This document shows positions 1 through 6,142 of a DNA stretch of 6,142 nucleotides, one piece after another. Positions within the stretch are counted from its first letter, which is position 1, and each line of letters starts with the position of its first letter. Both the position numbers and the translations under genes were made by a program. This stretch comes from Pseudoxanthomonas sp. (GTDB lineage Bacteria > Pseudomonadota > Gammaproteobacteria > Xanthomonadales > Xanthomonadaceae): the NCBI GenBank assembly GCA_026785795.1, contig JAJAZJ010000310.1:1-6142 (forward strand). The letters are read 5' to 3'. The notes under the pieces are model-generated. The model saw nothing but the letters and a program-made list of their open reading frames with translations. It did not search any database and had not been told where the DNA came from.

Positions 1-73
1 CGGTGGACGAGGTGGCGGTGGCACAGCCGGCGAGCACGGCGGACAGCGCGAGCACAAGGATCAGGGGTTTCAT
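1..73 (-). CDS. Lipoprotein, N-terminal fragment (runs off left edge)
   Basis: Only the first 24 codons are present; the gene continues past base 1. They encode MKPLILVLALSAVLAGCATA followed by TSST. This is a classic lipoprotein signal: Lys2, a hydrophobic core at about residues 4-14, and the lipobox L14-A15-G16-C17. Cys17 would be lipidated and become the mature N-terminus after signal peptidase II cleavage. The start is supported by an AGGAG Shine-Dalgarno sequence at 84-80, six bases before the ATG. The residue after Cys is Ala, not Asp, so by the enteric Lol rule an outer-membrane destination is more likely, which is inference. The gene lies 69 bp after the CPBP protease gene on the same strand and may be cotranscribed with it. 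The mature domain is not visible, so no function is assigned. From memory, related genomes often carry a peptidase gene near here, but nothing in this window shows that. Confidence 0.8.
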   Translation of the reverse strand, partial: MKPLILVLALSAVLAGCATATSST

Positions 74-142
74 TGGACGCTCCTATGAGGACCACAAGTG
101 TGGCAAGAGAGGTCTTAACTCCCTGTCAATTAAGAGCAGGAC

Positions 143-988
143 TTATCCGCCGCCGTACAGCTTCATCAGCGCCAACGCAGCGGCGTTGTTGAGCGCGTGA
201 GCGGCATACGCAGCCCACAGGGTGCGCGTGCGCCAGTACACGCCAGCGAACACCGCCCCCATAAATCCATAGGTCAACCACAGCACCAGCGTGGCTTGCC
301 AGGTGTTGCTGCCCAGCCCGGGCAGCTCGTGCATCAGCGCAAACGCCGCGCTGCTGAGCACCAGGCCCAGCCACGGCCGCCCGGCGGCCCACAGGCGACC
401 GAACAGCACGCGGCGGAACAGCAGCTCCTCGTACGCGGGCGCCAGCAGCACCGCGAACACCAGCAGGAACAGGGGCCGCTGATCGAAGGCCGCCTCGATC
501 AACGCGGCGTTGGTCGGCTCAGGGGCCACGCCGAAGCGTTGCGACAGCGCCGCAATCGCAGCGCTGAACAGGAACGTGGCCGTCGCGGCGAGCAGGATCC
601 AGCCCCAGGTCGCGGGCCTGCGGATGGCGCGTGCCGATGCGTCCCATTCCGTGCGCGTGGCGCGATGACGGCACCCATAGACCAGCAGGGCTGCTCCGCC
701 GGTGCTGATCAGGCTCATCCAGATCAGGGCAATGGCGTCGGGCTCACCCACCGCCTGCAGCAGCGCCTCGGGTTCAATCGCCGCTCCACTTGCCAGCGCA
801 AGCTGCAGGCCGATGAACACGGCCCAGAGCAGGCCACAGAGCAGCGACAGGGCCAGCAGCGCTGCGATGGCGATCAGGAAGTCGAGCAGGAAACCGCCGA
901 CTGGATACGCTGACGCGCCTGTCGCCGACGCGTTCAACGCCGGAAGTGGCGGCGGCTGGGGCCGTGTATCCAACGCGCCGCGTTGCAT
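143..988 (-). CDS. CPBP-family (CAAX/bacteriocin-processing type) intramembrane metalloprotease
   Basis: This 281-residue polytopic membrane protein carries the three CPBP (Abi) signature motifs: E187-E188 with R192 in EELLFRR, F216-x3-H220 in FALMH, and H264-x3-N268 in HALNN. In the family the glutamates and histidines form the membrane-embedded metal or active site. Hydrophobic segments are visible at roughly 33-66, 85-106, 128-148, 172-186, 205-220, 231-252 and 258-273. The first 30 residues are Pro/Ala rich and probably cytoplasmic. The ATG lies 4 bp after the gyrB stop with no strong Shine-Dalgarno sequence, which suggests translational coupling to gyrB. No internal ATG or GTG before the first membrane segment makes a better start. 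The substrate is unknown: bacterial members process or scaffold membrane proteins, and some act in peptide maturation or self-immunity. No bacteriocin precursor gene is seen here. Family assignment is firm and physiological role is open. Confidence 0.9.
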   Translation of the reverse strand: MQRGALDTRPQPPPLPALNASATGASAYPVGGFLLDFLIAIAALLALSLLCGLLWAVFIGLQLALASGAAIEPEALLQAVGEPDAIALIWMSLISTGGAALLVYGCRHRATRTEWDASARAIRRPATWGWILLAATATFLFSAAIAALSQRFGVAPEPTNAALIEAAFDQRPLFLLVFAVLLAPAYEELLFRRVLFGRLWAAGRPWLGLVLSSAAFALMHELPGLGSNTWQATLVLWLTYGFMGAVFAGVYWRTRTLWAAYAAHALNNAAALALMKLYGGG

Positions 989-992
989 CGGG

Positions 993-3506
<2,514 letters not shown>

Positions 3507-3530
3507 TTAGCTATAGGAAGTCAGGCGTGA

Positions 3531-3539
3531 ATTATAGCA
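3531..3539 (-). promoter_or_regulatory. Extended -10 promoter for gyrB
   Basis: On the minus strand 3539-3531 reads TGCTATAAT, a perfect TATAAT hexamer with the TGn extension, in the 183-bp recF-gyrB gap. No TTGACA-like -35 is found at 16-18 bp; the 17-bp position holds GGCGTT. Extended -10 promoters can work without a good -35. Initiation would fall near 3524, giving a leader of about 93 bases before the gyrB ATG. The 17 bp upstream of the -10 contain a CG-alternating palindrome at 3541-3550. Calling this the gyrB promoter is inference from sequence and position. Confidence 0.65.
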
Positions 3540-3540
3540 T

Positions 3541-3550
3541 CCGCGCGCGG
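3541..3550. repeat. CCGCGCGCGG palindrome beside the gyrB -10
   Basis: This is a perfect 10-bp palindrome with eight bases of strict CG alternation, four bases upstream of the extended -10 of gyrB, in what would be the -35/-10 spacer. Alternating CG tracts can convert to Z-DNA under negative supercoiling, though eight bases is short. The link to gyrB regulation is speculative. Confidence 0.6.
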
Positions 3551-3614
3551 CTGAACGCCCGATCAAACCCCGTTCATATCGGTGCGCGCAGGGGGCAGGG
3601 CGTGGTTTTGAGGC

Positions 3615-4700
3615 TCAGCGGTGCGCGATCTGCCCGTGTTCCACGTGGAACCACGTGGGCCGCTGCGGCAGTCCCTGCAGCGCTGCCGGCTCCTCGGTGC
3701 CGGTGACGATCACCTGCGCTCCGCTACCCAACAGGCGCTCCAGCACGCGACGCTGGTGGTGGCGGTCCAGCTCCGAAGCCAGGTCGTCCAGGGCGATGAT
3801 CGGCCACTCTCCGCGCCGTGCTGCGTAGTCTTCCGCCTGGGCCTGCAGGACGGACAGTGCGGTCAGTTTGGCCTGGCCCCGCGACAGCGCCTCGCGCTGC
3901 GGGTGGCTGGCGTAGTCGATATGCCAGTCCGCGCGGTGCGGGCCCACCGTGGTGTACCCCATCGCGCGGTCGCGGTCGCGCGCCAGCAGCAGCGCGTCAG
4001 CCAACGAGAGCTCCCCGCTGCGCCACCCGGGCTGGAAGTCGAGGCTGCTGACGCCCAGTCCGGGCACCAGGTCGGAGGTCACCGCCTGCAGCCGGGGCTG
4101 GAGCGCTTCAAGGTACTGCCGGCGATGGCGGGTGAGCGGCTCCCCGGCCTCGGCCAGCTCATGGTCCCAGGCGTCCAGCTGCTGCCCGTGGGCCCCGGAC
4201 TTGAGCAGGGCGTTGCGCTGTTTGAGCGCCCGTGCGTAGCGCCGCCATAGCGGTAGAAACCCAGGTTCCACGTGGAACAGTCCCCAGTCCACGAAGCGAC
4301 GGCGCGGCTCGCCGCCCCCGGTGACCAGGGCGTGGCTGCCTGGCTCGAAGCTGACCACGGCCAGCGCCGCGCACAGTTCACCGAGTTGAGCGACCGGCTG
4401 CCCGTCCAGGCGCCCCTGCCAGCTCTGGCCCGTGTGGCGCAGGCCGGCGCGGCGCGGTCGGGCGTCGGGGCCCTCGCGCCACTCCACGAACACTTCCACA
4501 CACTCCGCGCCAGTGCGCACCAGCCCGTCGCGCACCCGACCGCGGAAGCTACGCCCATAGGCCATGAGGTGCAGGGCTTCCAGCAGGCTGGTCTTTCCTG
4601 CCCCGTTGTCGCCAGTGATCAAGTTCAACCCCGAGCCAGGCTCCAGCTCGGCCGTCTCGAAGCGGCGCAGGCCGGATACGGTCAGCCTGACTACCTGCAT
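3615..4700 (-). CDS. recF: DNA replication and repair protein RecF
   Basis: RecF is the SMC/ABC-type ATPase that, with RecO and RecR, directs RecA loading at gaps in single-stranded DNA and supports recovery of stalled forks. The 361-residue length is normal (E. coli has 357). The Walker A motif is GDNGAGKTS at 30-38 with K36. The ABC signature is LSRGQAK at 272-278. Walker B is IIALDDLASELD at 301-312, with D305 and D306. The RRRFVDWGLFHVEPGF stretch (133-148) and the C-terminal FHVEHGQI (351-358) are typical RecF segments. The ATG at 4700 is preceded by GAGG at 4711-4708 with 7-base spacing. The gene follows dnaN after 76 bp containing a strong stem-loop and a parS-like site. Two further parS-like sites are embedded in the coding sequence, both where it encodes FHVE. 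Expression is probably by readthrough from dnaN, since no separate promoter is evident. Confidence 0.97.
   Translation of the reverse strand: MQVVRLTVSGLRRFETAELEPGSGLNLITGDNGAGKTSLLEALHLMAYGRSFRGRVRDGLVRTGAECVEVFVEWREGPDARPRRAGLRHTGQSWQGRLDGQPVAQLGELCAALAVVSFEPGSHALVTGGGEPRRRFVDWGLFHVEPGFLPLWRRYARALKQRNALLKSGAHGQQLDAWDHELAEAGEPLTRHRRQYLEALQPRLQAVTSDLVPGLGVSSLDFQPGWRSGELSLADALLLARDRDRAMGYTTVGPHRADWHIDYASHPQREALSRGQAKLTALSVLQAQAEDYAARRGEWPIIALDDLASELDRHHQRRVLERLLGSGAQVIVTGTEEPAALQGLPQRPTWFHVEHGQIAHR
3637..3652. promoter_or_regulatory. parS: parS-like ParB-binding site 1 (inside recF 3' end)
   Basis: The plus strand reads TGTTCCACGTGGAACC. The inner 14 bases, GTTCCACGTGGAAC, form a perfect palindrome around CACGTG. 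This matches the broadly conserved chromosomal parS pattern TGTTnCACGTGnAACA with one outer mismatch. It overlaps RecF codons for W350-F-H-V-E-H355. A ParB dimer would bind here and spread or slide as a CTP clamp; parA and parB lie outside the window. The identification rests on consensus match, proximity to the origin and the presence of two sister sites. Confidence 0.85.
4264..4279. promoter_or_regulatory. parS: parS-like ParB-binding site 2 (inside recF)
   Basis: The plus strand reads GGTTCCACGTGGAACA. Its complement is TGTTCCACGTGGAACC, exactly the 16-mer of site 1 in opposite orientation, 627 bp away. It overlaps the RecF codons for L141-F-H-V-E-P146. The same inner 14-bp perfect palindrome is present. 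Two identical 16-mers in one gene are not expected by chance in about 1 kb, although shared coding of FHVE explains 12 of the bases. Confidence 0.85.
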
Positions 4701-4717
4701 GGAGTGGCCTCAGAACG

Positions 4718-4745
4718 ACTTCGCCCGGGACAAACCGGGCGAAGT
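4718..4745 (-). other. Perfect 11-bp stem-loop between dnaN and recF
   Basis: ACTTCGCCCGG (4718-4728) pairs perfectly with CCGGGCGAAGT (4735-4745) around a 6-base loop. In the dnaN-recF transcript it would form a very stable hairpin six bases before the recF Shine-Dalgarno GAGG (4711-4708). The bases after it in the transcript are CGTTCTG rather than a U-run, so it is not a canonical intrinsic terminator. It could block 3' exonuclease decay of dnaN mRNA, act as a partial attenuator reducing recF relative to dnaN, or be a protein site on DNA next to parS. The structure is certain from sequence and its role is inferred. Confidence 0.75.
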
Positions 4746-4751
4746 GGGGCG

Positions 4752-4767
4752 TGTTCCACGTGAAACA
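4752..4767. promoter_or_regulatory. parS: parS-like ParB-binding site 3 (intergenic, best match)
   Basis: The plus strand reads TGTTCCACGTGAAACA, a full 16-base match to the general parS pattern TGTTnCACGTGAAACA. It lies between the dnaN stop (4777) and the 11-bp stem-loop, so no protein coding explains its conservation. It is 488 bp from site 2 and about 1.2 kb from the putative origin. It is the strongest of the three sites and the one that best supports a ParABS system in this organism. Confidence 0.92.
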
Positions 4768-4776
4768 CCATGGGCG

Positions 4777-5877
4777 TCACAGGCGCAGCGGCATCACCAC
4801 ATGCCGGGACTTCTCGCTGCTGGCCTCGCGGACCAGAGCCGAGGAGTTGGCGTCACGCAGCTGGATGATGATGTGTTCATCGCGCAGCGCCGACAGGGCG
4901 TCAAGCAGGTAATTCACGTTGAAGCCTATGGCCAGGTCGCTGACCTTGGTGTCAGCTTCAATTTCTTCCTGGGCCTCTTCCTGCTCCGGGTTGTGGGCGT
5001 TGATCTTCAGCTGACCAGGGGAGACTTCCACCCGCACGCCGCGGTATTTTTCGTTGGAAAGGATGGCGGCACGCTGCAGGGCGGCGCGCAGGAGTTCGCG
5101 GTCCACCTTGACCTCCCGGTCTGCGCCAATCGGTATCACCGCAGCGTAATCCGGGAAGCGCCCGTCGATCAGCTTGGAGGTAAAGGTGACGTCATCACGC
5201 TTGACCCGGATGTGGTTGCGGCCGATTTCCAGTTCCAGGTCGCGGTCCCCGCTTTCCAGCAGGCGCTGCAGCTCGGTGACACCCTTGCGTGGCACGATGA
5301 TCTGGCGCTTGGCGCTGGCTGCGCCTTCCAGCGGTGTTTCACACATGGCCAGGCGATGGCCGTCGGTGGCCACGCAGCGCAGGGTCTTTTCCCCCAAATC
5401 AAAAAGCAGGCCATTGAGGTAGTAACGCACGTCCTGCTGGGCCATGGCGAAAGCGGTGCGCTCGATCAGCTCCTTCAGCGCGGCCTCCGGCACATTGACG
5501 CGTTCGGTCGCCTCCACCTCGTCCACGGACGGAAAATCATTGGCCGGCAGGGTGGCCAGAGTGAAGCGACTGCGCCCGGCCTGTACGGTGACCTTGTCCC
5601 CGGTCTGGCTGACCGCGACTTTGCTGCCGTCGGGCAGCGCCCGGACGATGTCAAACAACTTGCGGGCCGGGATGGTGGTTTCGCCGTCCTGGGCATCATC
5701 CACCGCGCTGCGGGCGACCATTTCAACCTCCAAGTCGGTACCGGTCAGCGACAGCTGCCCGTTCTGAACCTGGACCAGGAAGTTGGCCAGTACCGGCAAT
5801 GTCTGCCGCCGTTCGCCCACGTTGACCACCTGGGTCAACGGCTTCAGCAGTGCTTCGCGTTGCAGACTGAAACGCAT
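4777..5877 (-). CDS. dnaN: DNA polymerase III beta subunit (sliding clamp)
   Basis: This encodes the ring-shaped homodimer that tethers DNA polymerase III and many repair factors to DNA. The product has 366 residues, the same length as the E. coli clamp, with three repeated clamp domains at about 1-125, 126-250 and 251-366. The partner-binding pocket is recognisable in TDGHRLA (171-177) and the C-terminal VVMPLRL (360-366); L364 stands where E. coli has Met. Other family stretches are LPVLANFLV (27-35) and LIDGRFPDY (236-244). A Glu-rich loop (E298-E308) in domain 3 is unusual only in its acidity. The ATG at 5877 has AGGGG upstream at 11-base spacing, rather long, but no other start preserves the conserved MRFSLQRE beginning. 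It lies 226 bp after dnaA across the putative origin. I could not identify a convincing dnaN promoter by eye. Confidence 0.98.
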   Translation of the reverse strand: MRFSLQREALLKPLTQVVNVGERRQTLPVLANFLVQVQNGQLSLTGTDLEVEMVARSAVDDAQDGETTIPARKLFDIVRALPDGSKVAVSQTGDKVTVQAGRSRFTLATLPANDFPSVDEVEATERVNVPEAALKELIERTAFAMAQQDVRYYLNGLLFDLGEKTLRCVATDGHRLAMCETPLEGAASAKRQIIVPRKGVTELQRLLESGDRDLELEIGRNHIRVKRDDVTFTSKLIDGRFPDYAAVIPIGADREVKVDRELLRAALQRAAILSNEKYRGVRVEVSPGQLKINAHNPEQEEAQEEIEADTKVSDLAIGFNVNYLLDALSALRDEHIIIQLRDANSSALVREASSEKSRHVVMPLRL

Positions 5878-5900
5878 GTTGATGGTGGCCCCTATGCTCT

Positions 5901-5930
5901 GTTTCTTGATAAAGAGTATTAAATCAAAAA
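5901..5930. other. AT-rich candidate DNA unwinding element
   Basis: 24 of 30 bases are A or T in an otherwise strongly GC-rich window. It includes tattaaat (5917-5924) and an inverted pair TTGAT (5906-5910) / ATCAA (5923-5927). It is about 120-180 bp from the DnaA boxes. No clear repeated 13-mers are present. It could equally be part of a dnaN promoter region, although no good -10/-35 pair was found. Confidence 0.5.
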
Positions 5931-5941
5931 CTGGTGGTGAT

Positions 5942-5959
5942 GGTTTCAGTGATTTCAGT
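5942..5959. repeat. Tandem 9-bp direct repeat in the origin region
   Basis: GGTTTCAGT (5942-5950) is followed directly by GATTTCAGT (5951-5959), with one difference. An inverted copy of the shared part, CACTGAA (5977-5983, complement TTCAGTG), matches 5945-5951. Three copies of a TTCAGT core in about 40 bp between the AT-rich stretch and the DnaA boxes could be an iteron-like protein site, but no known binding protein is recognised. Confidence 0.45.
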
Positions 5960-6045
5960 TGATAAGCCGCTTAAACCACTGAAGTGAATAGTCTTTCTGA
6001 TTGTCTGAAGCCCGGTATCGAGGCGCTGCCCGTGTCGGTGAAACC

Positions 6046-6054
6046 TGTGGACAA
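6046..6054 (-). promoter_or_regulatory. DnaA box, one mismatch
   Basis: The minus strand reads TTGTCCACA, differing from the consensus TTATCCACA at position 3 only. It points opposite to the perfect box 27 bp away. DnaA-ATP or DnaA-ADP would bind this as a medium-affinity site. Confidence 0.75.
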
Positions 6055-6080
6055 CTTAACCGGTTATTTCTATCCCCATT

Positions 6081-6089
6081 TTATCCACA
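6081..6089 (+). promoter_or_regulatory. Perfect DnaA box
   Basis: TTATCCACA matches the high-affinity DnaA consensus exactly, 15 bp from the dnaA stop. A degenerate copy, CTATCCCCA (6070-6078), lies 11 bp before it in the same orientation and could be filled cooperatively, as weak origin sites are. Confidence 0.88.
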
Positions 6090-6103
6090 GCCCTGGTGGG
6101 TGT

Positions 6104-6142
6104 TTACTCACTGAGTTTGCGAATCAGTTTGTCCCAGTCCTC
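6104..6142 (-). CDS. dnaA: Chromosomal replication initiator DnaA, last 12 codons
   Basis: The minus strand from 6142 encodes E-D-W-D-K-L-I-R-K-L-S-E and then TAA. This resembles the C-terminal end of DnaA proteins (E. coli ends in a comparable LIRTLSS), the last helix of DNA-binding domain IV. The assignment is supported by dnaN following directly and by DnaA boxes adjacent. The fragment is too short to judge anything else about the gene. Confidence 0.88.
   Translation of the reverse strand, partial: EDWDKLIRKLSE

Larger units (their letters stand above)
5878..6103. other. oriC: Putative chromosomal replication origin (dnaA-dnaN intergenic region)
   Basis: This 226-bp gap holds ten uninterrupted A/T runs of four or more bases: 5909-5913, 5917-5924, 5926-5930, 5952-5955, 5962-5965, 5971-5975, 5987-5990, 6056-6059, 6064-6069 and 6078-6084. 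DnaA boxes cluster at the dnaA-proximal end and the most AT-rich stretch is at the dnaN-proximal end, the usual box-plus-unwinding-element layout. From memory, the experimentally defined minimal oriC of Xanthomonas campestris is its dnaA-dnaN intergenic region, also with about ten AT clusters and few DnaA boxes. Assigning origin function here is inference by position and composition. The rpmH-dnaA gap, outside the window, is the alternative. Confidence 0.7.

Noticed and set aside
124..129. Perfect TTGACA -35 hexamer on the minus strand before the lipoprotein gene.
   Set aside because: At 16-18 bp spacing no sequence resembling TATAAT exists, so a promoter cannot be supported.
92..135. Possible terminator after the CPBP protease gene (CCACAAGTGTGG at 92-103, and TCTTAA/TTAAGA at 113-135).
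   Set aside because: The first stem is 4-5 bp with a tiny loop, the second is AT-rich with 6 bp, and neither is followed by a T-run in the transcribed direction.
3593..3600. GGGCAGGG, a match to the FtsK-orienting KOPS pattern GGGnAGGG.
   Set aside because: It reads towards the putative origin, the wrong polarity for KOPS on this arm, and a single match in GC-rich DNA is expected by chance.
3652..3657. Second CACGTG exactly 10 bp from the core of parS site 1.
   Set aside because: Its flanks (GAAC and GGCC) do not form the GTTC/GAAC half-sites, so it is not a second parS; it follows from RecF codons.
5335..5342. TGTTTCAC half-site inside dnaN.
   Set aside because: The other half is missing (ACATGG follows), so it is not a full parS palindrome. 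A similar half-site, GTGAAAC near 6038-6044, was rejected for the same reason.
4564..5922. Long open frame on the plus strand opposite dnaN (452 codons).
   Set aside because: It covers dnaN end to end, has no family motif and crosses three unrelated elements (recF start, parS, dnaN). It is a codon-bias shadow.
5957..5965. AGTTGATAA as a further DnaA box on the minus strand.
   Set aside because: It has two mismatches to the consensus, including within the conserved core, so it is too weak to list by eye.

Overview
This is the origin-proximal replication locus of a high-GC gammaproteobacterium. The gene order dnaA-dnaN-recF-gyrB, the GyrB sequence and the presence of parS-type sites point to Xanthomonadaceae (Lysobacter, Luteimonas, Pseudoxanthomonas or Xanthomonas relatives). 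The genus cannot be fixed from the sequence alone. Every convincing gene is on the minus strand, so the locus reads from right to left.

Layout in transcription order: the last 12 codons of dnaA (6142-6104); a 226-bp AT-cluster-rich dnaA-dnaN gap with one perfect DnaA box and one near-perfect box, which is the best oriC candidate; dnaN, the sliding clamp (5877-4777); a 76-bp gap holding a parS-like site and an 11-bp perfect stem-loop; recF (4700-3615), with two more parS-like sites inside its coding sequence; a 183-bp gap with an extended -10 promoter for gyrB; gyrB (3431-993); a CPBP/CAAX-type membrane protease gene only 4 bp after gyrB (988-143); a 69-bp gap; and the signal peptide of a lipoprotein that runs off the left edge (73-1).

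The genes form a replication and topology module. DnaA opens the origin, DnaN holds the polymerase on DNA, RecF helps repair stalled forks and gaps, and GyrB powers removal of positive supercoils. The parS-like sites add a segregation layer, because ParB (encoded outside the window) would load here, about 1.2-2.4 kb from the putative origin.

The genes themselves are conserved and ordinary, and I see no mobile element, CRISPR array, RNA gene or clearly new defence or metabolic system. The interesting signals are in the non-coding and dual-use sequence: three parS-like sites, two of them written through the same FHVE tetrapeptide of RecF; the strong hairpin before recF; an alternating CG palindrome against the gyrB -10 element; a nine-C run at the start of gyrB; and an origin placed so that dnaA would be transcribed towards it.
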